Origin: Crambe crambe
Taxonomy: Eukaryota; Porifera; Demospongiae; Poecilosclerida; Crambeidae
Assembly: GCA_963924555.1 (NCBI GenBank)
Contig: OZ004583.1
Coordinates: forward strand, 7,640,582-7,704,581
Reading direction: 5' to 3'
Length of the DNA stretch: 64,000 nt
Part shown: one piece after another, positions 36,761 through 50,364 of the stretch
Layout of the letters: every line of letters begins with the position of its first letter
How positions within the stretch are numbered: position 1 is the first letter of the stretch
The notes under the pieces: model-generated
What the model was told of the DNA's origin: nothing
Seen by the model: the letters and a program-made list of their open reading frames with translations, nothing else
The model's database searches: none
Made by a program: the position numbers and the translations under genes

Positions 36761-37108
36761 ACATAGAATTTGGCGAAAGTCTACAATAGACTAGCTGGGC
36801 ATGCGCAAATGCGCGCTTGGACCATGCCCCCGCGTGCGCACATGATTATCAGGCCTTATAATTATTTTGGCTATAACGGATGCTTCAGTAAGTGAGTTAA
36901 CTACTTTGGCAGTTGGGTTAGGTTTACAGTAGCTACTAGTACTACATACTGTAGCTAGCTTTATCTATTGCTAGCTATATTAAGGAGTCATGCTAAGTAA
37001 GCATTATGATAGCCAGGAGCATATAAAATGCCTCTATCTAGCTATTTGTGTAATATCATTCAGCTAGCATGTTCTAAACAAATGACTTCATGATTACAGT
37101 TAACCAAA

Positions 37109-40100
37109 ATGAGTCATACAGTACTCTCTACTATATGTACCATCATCGTCGTCTTTACATGGACTAAGACTGTGAACTGTGAGTTTGTTTATGTTAAGAA
37201 ACTGCCTTGATGAGCTACACTTAAGTGTGTAGACAGTACATAATTGAAATGCTGAAAAGGAACTGACTTATGTATGTACCATCATATGCTCTATAATTAC
37301 ATATATTAATCATGTACTGCTTTGAGCTCATTAAATTAACAACTCTCTTGAGAGTTGTACATAGAGTTGTAGTGTACATAGCTAACGATGAATGGCTTGG
37401 AAGGAGCTGCCTTCAGGACTCTTTGGTCAGAATCATGATTATAACTGGTGGCACCTTCATTAATTTTGTCCACTAAAATAATCATTTGACTAGCTCCTGG
37501 TATGCAGCTCTCTTCCAACTTGTTCCTTCCCTCTCTCCCTCCCTCTCTATACCCCCTCCCTCTAGCTGATCCAGCTTTTTCTTTATTTGCTCCTTCTAAT
37601 GGAACTTTCTGTCCTGGAAGAGTCACATTCACTTGTCGTGGCATTGAAACACCTAGTCTGACTTGGGCAATTAATGGCAGTGATCTAGCATCATTCTCAG
37701 ACTATGATCCTGTGCAACCTTTACCACTGAATCTGACCCTTATTAATCCAAGCCATCTTACATCTGGTGTGCAAGTGCAGGTTAACAGTGTTAATCCTGA
37801 TGAAAACAATCTCTCTTACAATATAACTTCCACATTGAGTGGTGATGCATCTCTTTTAAGAGGGTCAATCATAGACTGTAGACGTCTTCCATTTAATAGC
37901 AGTGATGTACATATTACATATATCAGAGGTAGGTATATAATAATACATAGTGTGTAGATATATGTGTCAAATAAGTAAATATTCTATCAATAGATCCTCC
38001 TCCTTCCCCTTCTGCTACCTGTTCTTTTGTCCACACTACTGAAGTTCCAGAGGTCTCCATCCAGTGGTCCCCCTCCTTCACCTCTCAGTATAATGTAGAG
38101 ATGTATCATGTAGTAGTGAACCCTGCCACACCCTCCTGTTCCAGTGATCAAATGATAGTGAGTTGTTTTTGTTTTTTTCACTTGTGCATGTGAGACAATG
38201 GTAGCTAACCCTTAAACTTTTCTTTCCTGTGGATGAAAGAAAGGATGGCTATATTGATTACTATGACAGAGTGAACACAGACATAATAATGAAAACTGCC
38301 TATATTATGTAGCTTCCTTGTGGGGCCCCTATAAAGTCGTATTGTATAATACAGGGCTGTAGCCAGGATTTCAGAAAAGGGGTGGCTAGCCAGCCGCACT
38401 TTTTTTTGTGAGGGAGGGGGGAAAAAAAGTAAATACATCTGGCGTGCGAGACTAGCTGAAGATTATCCATGCACTTGTGTGGGGGGAAAATTTTCCATGC
38501 CCACTTTTGCTTAACCACACCCACTTTTGCTTAATCACACCCTAAAGCACACCTACTGATATTTTGCAAACAGCTGCATTTCTTGATATGAGGCAGTCCC
38601 CAAACTACCCCTGGCCTGAGGAGGATCACAGGCCAGAATAAATTTCTATAGCTAAAATGTTACACATTTTCATTCTCCGAGGGTGGTGTTGAGGGTCTTG
38701 CAATTAATGATCAACCTCTCGGTTTTTTATGCATCATAGCTATCACTGTAGCTATGGTATCATGTAGTCTCGTGAGCCAGACATATTGCAGAAGAAGACC
38801 AATGCATTAGAAATTGATATAATAAGGCAGGTGGCCTGCAGGGGTCTTATAACCCAGGGATCACTGTACTGTTTGTCATGTGCATACAGACTATTTCATG
38901 CCTTCAACCAGATCATATGTAGGGATGGAGCCTTCGAAATTGAAGTGTATGGTCGCTGTTTATATGGTGGCTGGCTGATTCGGGCCACTTCCTTCCGCCT
39001 CATTTCCATGCATTTCCATTGCATTTCCATTGTATTTCCATCTCAGTTCCATCCCAGTTCCATCCTAGCTACTTCCATTCAAACAAGCATGCACAAATAA
39101 TGGCATTCAAATTAATGCACACCAACATGTGTGTGCACACACATGTGCATTCTGCTGTAGCTTAGCTTACTGTATAATTGTTAGACACAATCTGATACAC
39201 ACGTACTTCGTTCCACGAGGAGAGAGGAAGGTCAAGGACTATGCTTGCTCCTTCACGCTGCCATTGTGGAGGTGAAAAATGGAATCTGAGATGTGTCGCA
39301 CTACCATGCAGGCTGGCACTCCTGCTTTTCAATCACCGGAGCAGCTGAAGGGAAAGGCAATAGGGGTCAGCACTGATGTATATGCACTTGCATGCATCAT
39401 AGTGGAGAAAGGCCAATGTGGGAGGGTCTGTCAACCCATACCACCCTCAGCCACCTCCTAACATCACCATTGTCAGCAAATGTTTTGTTCCTGTCGACTA
39501 TCCGACTATCTACATCGTCCATATTAAAGTATATTTGTGAACTTGCTTAAATTATATGGAGAAACAAACTCATACAATCATCACTGAACCATTAATCATT
39601 ATTTTCCTGGCACCTTGCTGCATCATTTTTCACGCATTTCAACCAAAGACTAAAGTGGTAATCAAATCAAAATGGTTTCTGACATGCATACTGCCAACAA
39701 AGCTGAATATCAATGTCATCACACTCGTGGGAATAATCTTCAAGTCCTGAACAAAGATGACAGGGTATGTGTACACCTGGTTTGTGGCACACGTACCTCT
39801 TCAAGGCCAGAGGAAGCAGTCAGGTAGGTCAGGCATTGGCTGGACCAATAATTATGGCATGTGTGGGTGTATTACACTATAATAATATTTGGGATTCCCA
39901 TGTTAGTTGGAAGTGCAATTAGGCCAGTGTTAATGACATTCATGTTTCTGGACAGGATTTTTCCTCACTAGTCTTGTGTGGGGCAAACTATTTCCTCACA
40001 GCCATGCGAGAGTGGCGGTAGTTATTATCCATTATACCATTATTGTCAATGTCAAAAAGTCAATTTTCTAGCCACAAAATCATCACAAGTAAGTACAAGC

Positions 40101-43100
40101 ACTTTAAGTCTGCATGCAGCTGCTCAGCTAAATATTAATACAAAAATGGCTTCTGGAGCTCATGAGCGAGTGGTGCCAATTTGGGTGGTTGACCAGAAAC
40201 ATGAATATCATTAACATTGGCCTTATGATGTGAAAAATGTATCACATAACTCACAAATATGCATCCATGGATGTGCATATGATTTCTCCTGATCATAGCA
40301 GCTGTATTTCTAGCAACCTAATGGTTCTTGTACTCTACCAGACATTCCTGATTCTCCACATAAAGTTTTACTTTTCCAAAGCATTCTTTTGGATTACTTT
40401 CACATCAACCATCCTGGTTCCAACAGTGGCCTTTTCTGCATTATGATGTAGCAAATTTATGTGAAGAGCAAAAGAAGATGAGGACTTCTCAGAGAGATCG
40501 TTTAGTGCCTTCGTAGGGTGAAGAATTATTTGAGAAGCACTGTGAGCCAGACTAAATAACCTTATGGTATTGCATGTCCATAAGGAATATACAGATAAAC
40601 TCAAGCTAAAGGATGTAGCTGATGAATTTATACAAACAGGCAAAACATTTTTAATGTTTTGATTTTTGATTTTAGTTGTGTACTGATTAATATCCCTTTC
40701 AGGATACAATCTGCCGGAACATTTCCGGGGGGGGTATTGTCACAAATGGCCGGCCTGACCAATCAAAAATTGCTTCCTCCAGGCCTGCTCTTTCTGCAGA
40801 TACATAACATTGGGTATTCCATTTGCATACTGTCTATTGGCTCTGATATAATGTCCCAAATCGTTTTCATTTTGTCGAAATCAGCTTGTAGCTATGACGT
40901 TCATAAAGGAGGATTTTAAGCAATCCCTATTATGTATATTAAGTTTCATAGCTAATGCAGTTAGCTACTACATACGTATGTACGTACCATCATATGCTCA
41001 ATAACTACATATATTAGTTATGTACTGCTTTGAGATCATTAACAACTCTCTTGATAGTTGTAGTGAGAGTTGTAGTGTAACAATAAATGAGGCAGGCATG
41101 CTTGGAATCAGCTGCTTTCATGACTCTTTAGTCAGAATCATGATTATAACTGGTGGCACCTTCATTAATTTTGTCCACTAAAACAAAATTACTTTTTTAT
41201 AACATCATTTGACTAGCTCCTGGGTATGTAGTCTCTTCCAACTTACACAATGTTCCTTCCCTCTCTCTTCACTCTACGTACCCCTCCCTCTCCAGCTGTT
41301 CCAATGTATTTCTTATCTGCTCCTTCTAATGGAACTTTCTGTCCTGGAAGAGTCACACTCACTTGTCGTGGTATTGAAGTACCTAGTCTGACATGGACAA
41401 TTAATGGCAGTGATCTTGCACAATTCTCAGAGTATGACCCTATGCAACGTTTGCCACTGAATCTGCCTCTTATGAATCCGAGCCATCTTACATCTGGTGT
41501 GCAAGTACAGGTTAACAGTGTTACTCCTGATGAAAACAATCATAATTATGATATAACTTCCACATTGAGTGGTGCTGCATCTCTTCTAAGAGGGTCAATC
41601 ATAGATTGTAGACGTCTTCCATTTAGTAGCAGTGATGTATATTTTACAGATATCAGAGGTAGGCATACATTAATTAGTATAGTGTGTATGTGTGTGTCAA
41701 ACAAGTAAATATTCTATTGATAGACCCTCCTCCTTCCCCTTCTTCTGCTAACTGTTCTCTTGTCCGCACCACTGGAGGTCCAGAGGTCTCCATTCAGTGG
41801 TCCCCCTCCTTCACCTCTCAGTATAATGTGGAGATGTATCATGTGGTAGTAAACCCTGCCACCCCCTCCTGTCCCAGTGATCAGATAATAGCGAGTCTGT
41901 GCATGTGTCAAGAGCCCCTTTTTGATTAAGGAAAGGATCACTTTATTAGCTACCTTTGTACTACTGTATAGCTAGCTTGGGGAATTCATAATGGGGTGAA
42001 CTCAGACACAATAATGAGGACTGTCTAGTTTCCCTCCTATTAAGTCAGCTCATCATTATTGTACGATCATAATAACTATATCCAAGGTGGAATTGCCCTA
42101 ATACATTTCTTTGTAATTAGCTATGCATGATTGGATAAATTTCAGCCCCAAAGTCTAGTATAAAGAGCTAAACTGTGAAGAAGAATTAAGCCAAAAATGC
42201 ATAGACTGAGCAAGCTACTTTAGGGAACTGAAGGTGATGGCTATTGATTGTAGGATGTGCCCCCTCTTACAAAGAATGTATGGCTAGAGAATCTTTTATC
42301 CACTGTTAGAAACAACTCAAAACTGTACACTGCTTACCAATCACATCTGTTCATAGACATGATATAGAGCATACATACATAATATTATTGTGTGTACTAC
42401 ATAATTATGTAGCTATACATAATATGTATAGCTACAAGTACTTGGCAGAATGCTGTCCTACTGCAATCACTTCCAGGTAGCTAGTAAATCTACTGTGAGT
42501 ACTTTGCTGTCTGTGATATAATGAATGGCTTCTGCATGGCTCTTGACTCAGGATTGGAGGTCTGGTCTATTTTCTTTGATCTGTTGATAGTATTTCTCAT
42601 AGGCTGCTTCTTGATAAGTTGAGCATTCGTGGCTTTCACCCTAATAATTATTGCCTGGATACACAGCTATCTTGTATGTTGTAGTGAATGGCGTGACATC
42701 ACAGTCCATCCAGGTTCATTCTGGAGTTCCCCAGGGATCTGTGCTGGGCCCTCTACTATTCTTGATTTTCATTGATGATATTTCTCAACTTGCATGCACT
42801 GTCTGATATAGCTAGAAGCCTGCTAAACTTGTTTGGATGTTGCTTCATACAAGGGTGGGGGCTTTATTAGAATGAAACTATGCTATTGTCAAATATTTAG
42901 TATGAACTCATTTTGCAATTATAAGTAAAGGAATGGTCAGTTTTGTTCTTGTGTACATGTAGTGTTTAATGGCCACTAATTTGAGCTTGTGTAGTACATA
43001 TTTTAGTGGGTGTCTTGATTCGGTGGAATGGACTAGTGGAATGGAATAGTGGAATGGAATACTGGAATGGTGGAATGCTCTAAAACTTAAAGGCTTATTT

Positions 43101-44718
43101 CATCATGATCGTCCAGCGCGTTCAACTTTGGAGACTTCAGTGGCTTGCTCGATTTGCATGCTAGCCCCGTTCCCTGGCACGTACATGCATGCACTTTGCA
43201 GGCGGATCGAAAAAGGTACGTGTGGGAGGAAGAGAAGAAGAAGAAGAAGAAGAAGAAAATTTAAGCACGTGGCATTTGGTTGTTGTGTGAAGTTTGGTAA
43301 CAGTTAGGCTAATCATGGTGTATCTATGGGCTGATCATAGCTTGACTCTTAAATCTGTTGACTCTTAAATCTGTGATTGCTAGCAACAATTGTACCAATT
43401 CAGATGCATCAGTGTGATGCAGTTAAAGGTGGATATAGCAGCTTTGTGTTAAATATAACCATGAAAAAATTGCTTTTGCAGAGGGTTGGAGTGCACAACA
43501 CAAGAGATGTGATTATGTTAATCACCTATAGTTCCCTGAGGATGTTTGCTGAGTAATGAAAATACATATCTACATATCACTTGAAGGTAGCTAATAGGCA
43601 TGCAGCTCTTGAGTATTGTATCTGTCATATGCTGAATCCCACATCCACATTCCATATTACCATCTGGTCAGACCGATACTGTAGCTATAAACTAATATTA
43701 CTCAACATTTCTAGATATATAGCTACTCAAAAAAATGATGCCAGCATTATTTATCTGGGATCTTACAAGTTCTATATTAGGTTTCAGTAATAACAATCAC
43801 TTAATTAGCTATCATACATGCAATTGTTGGTACGGGCATGTTTGTTAGCATTGAAGAAATGAATTATAGGTTAACTGGGCCTAATAGCTAGCTAGCTACT
43901 AGCTAGATCAATAGTATTGGTAGTATTCTAGTCCAGTATTCCATTCCACTGTTCCCAATCCATGGCCCTACTAGTAGATATGTTACTCAGCAAACATCCA
44001 TAGTAGTAGTCAACATTATCAACATGATCACGTCTCCTCTTGTGCACTGTATTCCATTCCACTGTTCCCAATCCACGGGCCTATAGCTACTAGCTACCTT
44101 CAAGTGATATGTAGATATATTACTCAGCAAACATCCATAGTAGTAACAGGTGATCAACATGAACATGTCTCCTCTTGTGCACTCCAACCCTCTGCAAAAG
44201 CAATTTTTTTCATGGTTATTTTTAACACAAAGCTGCTACATCCACTTTTAACTGCTGATATATGCTATAGATTCCTGCATCTGAATTGGTACAATTGTTG
44301 CACAGATTTAATACCCATGCAATAATAGAACATGGAAGCCAAAGTCGGAACATGTGTTAATAATCTAAATCTTAGATTCCAGTATATTCCCATTCCACCA
44401 ATCTAGACAATAATGTGCTGGATGATCTTGATAAGGTATGCCCTCTGAAGCATTCCACCATTCCAGTATTCCATTCCACTATTCCATTCCACTAGTCCAT
44501 TCCACCGAATCAAGACACCCTATTTTAATAGTGCATCATTGACTAATTAATTGATTGTGCATGTAAATGAATAGTGATATAATCACCTCATATCACACCA
44601 GAAGCAATCTCAGAGCACCTGAGATTCAAAATTTTCCCGGGGGAGCATGTCCCCAGACCCCCTAGATAATGCAGTGCTGCATTTCACACATAATATACAT
44701 TCATGCATGCATATTTAG

Positions 44719-44751
<33 letters not shown>

Positions 44752-47700
44752 AGTTGAAAAAACTTATCTACACCCTTGTCATAAAGTCATGAGGGACTAG
44801 CTTGAAGTTCAACTGCTACAAAGAGATATAGACCTCATTTTGGAGTGGGCTAATACTAACTGTCTCACTTCAGCAAGTGCAAGGCCATGCACATCACAAG
44901 AAAAAGAAAATCTCCCATACTCTCTTACTTTGTAATTAACAGTAAAGCCCTAGACTTAGTCCCACACTTCAAATATTTGGGTGTTATAATTTCATCCAAC
45001 CTGTCATGGTCTCCTCATGTAGATTTCATCAGTGCTAAAGTTAGGAAGCTGTTAGGAGTACTGTATAGAAGATTCTATGCTGTGTCAGAACCAGACTCTC
45101 TGCTTAAAATTTACAAAACCCAAATCTGTCCACATCTTGAATATGCTGACTTTCCTCCCAATGTATTTACTCCAAAACCACATCGTGGAGAACCCGTGCA
45201 TCATCCTTTTTTACGTGAGCCACTAGCAAAGTCTGTTGCATTCCAGTCATCTTTTGTGCCATGCTCAATCCATTTGTGGAACAATCTGCCACTCCAGGCA
45301 CTAAACTCAAACTCTGTCATTGCCTTTAAATGCTACGTCTCTCCTCTGTTTCAATAGGTACACATTAATATTATGTATTTTGTGTATCTCTTCATAAAAA
45401 AAATTACATAGCTAGCTAGAAAAAAAAGTAATGTAATCAATGTAAATTAATAAATCAAAGTGCGAAAGCAATTTTGTCCTTCTAACTAAGAGTGCCTAGC
45501 TAATTCTACTTCGTTTTGGACTGCAGAAATTGTACTGCGGTCTCCATGTTGACGATCTTTACCATATAATCTAAGACAGAGTTCTTTACTTTTGGCTTTC
45601 TTCTGAAGCGGTGTTACCGTTTCCCCGGGGAGGCAAGCCTTGATTGCAGCGACTCTGCTAAGCAGCATTATGTGGCTCAAGTGATCTAGTCAGCTTCATA
45701 CTGTCTCATGTTGACGATCTTTATCATACAATATAAGGTTGTTACTAAAATCCGGGATAAGCGCGGGATGTCCCGCCTACTAAAATCCGGGATCTGCATC
45801 AAGGTATAATAATAATGTGATCTGGTCACCCAACAACTAGCTATAGAGCAAGGATCATTAAAATTTAGACCAGATGTTCAAAAGACATGATAGCTAGCTA
45901 GCTGCTATAGCCAGCTAGTTCATTGATGTGGGTGATAATAATGAAAAAGTGATCATGAAAAATTGATATCTCTCAATTTCTTGGAGTCGTTAGCAGTTTC
46001 CAATGTTGTACCTATTTGTTCGCTTTCGTATCAAGAGAATCATAGCCTGCAAAAAATAATTTTCAATCATTAGCCATAAGCTAGCTGCCATAAAGTAGCT
46101 AAACCAACAGGAATTATAAATACAGTGAAACCTCCGAACAACAGCCAAGTTCATGACAGGTGTTTTGATCTTTCAATTAGAGAGGTTGACCCTTCTCAGA
46201 GGTTTATAATAATGAGAGTAAAAACATTTCTTTTAAATGAAACAGTGATGTAAGCTTGAGTACATGACTATAAAAAATACGGAAACAAGGTGCTGGCTAC
46301 GTACTATTGCATTTGGTCTGTTAACTGTCACAGAATTGACAAACCCTACATCGCTGCATGGACTGGATTTGTCACTGTGGTCTGCTAACTGTCATAAAAT
46401 TGACATAAACCCTACATCGCTGCTGCCTTTTTGGCTACACGTACCTTGCAGCGATGTAGGATTTATGTCAATTTTATGACCACAGTGACAAATGAATGCA
46501 ACGATGTAGGGTTTGTCAATTCTGTGACAGTTAGTAGAGCTAATAGCCAGCGCCTTGTTTCCGTACTTTTTATAGTCATGTACTCAAGCCTACATCACTA
46601 TTTCAGTTAGAAGAAATATTTTTTGTTTGCACACTTTTTTCAAGGATGTCAAGAACGACCCTTTACCAAATAACCAACTCAGCAAGACAGTTTTTTCTCA
46701 GTGTATAAACCATACCAGGGGGGCCAGGGGGCCATGGCCCCCCAGATGTTTAAACTTATGATTTTGGCCCCCCCCCCCTCCCCCAGATTTCATTCAACTA
46801 TTAAGTCATTGTAGGAGACAGTTATACATGACTGCATGTGCAAAGTGAAACATTTTAAACTCTATTGGCAAACATGAAAATCACTCACACATGAGGCTAA
46901 GTTAGTCACTCAAAAAAAACTGTTCCTGTAGCTTGATTGCTAATTGCTGGAAGATATTATTTTGGTATCTATTAGAACTTACTGTTACGTATGTAACTTG
47001 TTTGTGTCGACTGAATTTTGACTCTTGTTTTTTAATTAAATCACAACTATTGTTGGTACGCATGATGCAATGGGGATTTGGGGTTGGCCCCCCAGGTAAA
47101 TTTATGTTCCTCCACCTATGTAAACTGTTTCTACGAAGTGTTCTAGCGCTCCAGTGTTGTGTACGAAACGTTGTCTATGTAGTGTATAAACTAACTGTGC
47201 TGTCTACGAAGTATTCAAGAATTTGAGTCATCCACGAAGGCACTCGAACGGCAATTGACAGTTAGGACTTGAGCTGTACTTCAATTTGAACAATACCATT
47301 CCTTACCTTAGGTGTAGAGCTTCAAGATGGTACCAACATCATAGATATAGGATGAAGCAATCGAGAGTTATGGCTGTCAAGTGTCCACAAAGGCACTCGG
47401 ACGGCAATTGACAGTTAGGAATTGAGCTTTACTTCAATTTGAACTATACCAGATCAGGTGTAGAGCTTCAATATGGTACCAAGATCGTAGATAGCTATAG
47501 GATGAAGCAGTCGGGAGTTATGGCTGTCAAGAAGAAGATTATTATTACAGTGGATTCACGTTCTGTTCGAATATTCTGTATGCCGTACATGGGAAGCTTA
47601 CTACGTATTTAAATGTATGCATGCACAAAGCATACGCTTCCTATGTATGGCATGTGGAATATTCAAACGGAGCGTAAATCCACTGTATTATTATTATTAA

Positions 47701-50330
47701 TGAGCGTGGGTGTTTTGCATGTCAAGCCTACATAGAGAGTGCTACCGCACTCTCTGATAGGTCATTATTTTCGTTCCATTCAGTTTTGTTTGGAGGTTTC
47801 ACTATACCTGTTCTTTATTTAGCTGCACCCTATCCCGGCCCCCCAGCTATATAGCCTATAGCTATATCTAGCCCTTGATCCACACTGACCAATCCTACTC
47901 TGGCCATGTATATATGTTTGTTGCTATGTGCAATGAACAACATTGCTGTACATCACAGTCTCTGAAATTGTACATCTCCACTTCAAACCCCTGTATCAAA
48001 CTTAAATGATCGAAGCTTAGCTATCTGTATGATTAATTGTATTGTATGCATGTCCAAAGGCCATTGGGAAGAAAATAATGCAGATAGCTAGCTACTATAA
48101 TATTTCTCCACCTCTCCTGTCAATATGCAAGCACAGTAACTTAATGACATACAGAGCTCAGCATGCAGTTTCAGGAAGCTATTCAATTAAATTTGACTCA
48201 CTTTGATTTCAGCAAATTCTCAGGAAAACATGAATATGCTATAGCTATAGCTATAGCTACAATGACAAGAGATTGATTGTTGCAAACCTGTTTGGTTGTG
48301 ACAATCTACCCACCTATGCCTATGTTGAGAGATCCTAATGCAGGAGTAGTACTTGATTAATTTGGCTGTTGCTACAATTAGAGTAATTTTAAAACAACAT
48401 ATTCCATTCCATATTTTTTTAGTCACCCGGTGAGACTAACTTCCTACAGAATAGCAATGAAAGTTTCATAAGCCTACCTTCATTTCCTTCTTCTTTAGGC
48501 CATGCAAACTAAATTCACTGTTTATCGTCACCGCCCGCATCAAAAAAAATTTATCTTAAAAAAATTCAGAGTTCAGAGTTCATGTTTTAATATAGCACGT
48601 GCACCGCAAACAGGCACATGTGTGCAATTGCACAGCTGGCCAGAGAGTCAGGCTCAACGCTTGCTAGTTTTATGGCGGAGAAACAGTATCAGTTTCTGTG
48701 GTGAGCAACAACCGTTGTCTTGTTCCTTGGTCAGTTATTTTGGTCGACCCAAGAGACAGTTTCGAAGATCTACTGAACGCAATGAGAGCTGGCAAGTATG
48801 GGACGATTCCTACAGAACCATTGCTTGACCGTGCTGACAGTATTGAAACTGTTTTGGTCGGTAACATCAAACCATTTTTGTCCATTGTAGGCAAGGACAT
48901 GAACGTCGTTCAGGTATGTCGTACCTTCGGTTTCTTCATAAAAATTTCAGTTGCACAACCAGAACCACCTAGACAAAATGCTTTTGATATTTTGATGGCC
49001 AATCAACGAAAATTAAGCAGGCCTGCACTTCCCGAGTATGTTGAAGAGTGAACCAAAAGAGATAAACTCTTTAATGATATTGTGAAGTTATTGGAAGGAA
49101 TGGTGCAGTGGAGAAGTGCAGTCTGGAAAATCTTTTCTAACGAATGTGATTTTGTATATAGATGGACATCATGAGAGCATTGAGATCAAAGCTTGTGGAG
49201 TACCAGAGCTTTTTATACTGTGTATACACTGGAGGCACTGAATTTTGAATATGGTGATTGTACATGTATATAAGAGAGAATATTATTGCTTTACACTACA
49301 TTTTTTGTGTTTATAGTTAGCCAGCCATAGCTAGCTAGTGTGTTGTTTTTTGATCATAATTATATTGAATATTGAATATTGACCTCCCTCCCTCATGCAA
49401 ATTTAGAAATCTTGTGACGATAAACAGTGAATTTAGTTTGCATGACCTTAATAGTCTCGTACAGATAGCTACACTTGCCCACCCTTGGGCTTCTGCACAG
49501 GAGCAGTAATAAATTTAGCTAATATCCAAGATATATCCAGAGCCTCACTGATGTTAAGAGCCTGTGTTTTACAAGTAGCACACTTTCCACTTCTCTTTAA
49601 CTGCGGTCATGCGGTATGCGCGGGACAAGTGCATCGCATGTTTAGGCGGGACGGGATGGAACATCCGATCCCGAATTTTAGTAGGCGGGATGGGACGGGA
49701 CGGGACATCCCGTGCTTATCCCGCCCCCGTCCCAGATTTTAGTAACAACCCAATATAAGAAGCAGAGTTTCTCCGTAGCAGCAAGCCTTGATTGCAGACA
49801 GAGATGAGACTCTGCTAAACAGTGTGTACAGGCATTATGTGGTTCCATAATTATTAATAATAGCTGACACTCAAAAAGCAGCTAGGTTGCTTTTATCTAT
49901 GGTTGCTTGTATGGAAATTTTTCCTATCTTTTTATGGCCTTCCAGCTTCAATAATCTGTGACTTGGGACAGTGCTTCCTAACCATTCACCTGTTTAATGA
50001 TCAAAATAATTATTGCCTCGATAGCTTCTCTCAGTGACACATCTGTACTCGGTAAATTAAAAAAGCATACATTGTAAGAAGTAAATTTTTATTGACTGGT
50101 ATGCGGTTGACTCTAGAAAAAAATGTATACATGTATACATACGTATATACATTGTAGTTTCAGTTCCTATATCCTAGCTACTATGAATCAGACTATAGTT
50201 GCTAACTACAAATTCATGCATAGCTATTAGCTAGTAAGATAGGAACTCGCATTCCAAAAAAAATAAATAAATAAATAAATAAATTTCCAATCTGGATAGT
50301 ATTGCATGAGTATACACATACATACATACA

Positions 50331-50364
<34 letters not shown>

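Larger units (their letters stand above)
45735..49750. mobile_element. Inverted GC-rich repeats bounding about 4 kb
   Basis: GGTTGTTACTAAAATCCGGG at the left returns inverted at the right (AGATTTTAGTAACAACC), with GGGATGTCCCGCCTAC in both. Outside them a direct repeat (AAGCCTTGATTGCAG) occurs at 45632 and 49782. Whether this is one element or two facing solo copies is unclear; other elements lie inside. Confidence 0.55.

Noticed and set aside
40368..40709. 113-codon minus-strand frame in the block between the G7 cassettes
   Set aside because: Low-complexity Ser-rich sequence without a family I can name; not enough to call a gene.
44887..45357. 156-codon frame as a host gene
   Set aside because: [14 protein letters not shown] and the W-N-N-L-P ending identify the C-terminal part of a LINE reverse transcriptase.
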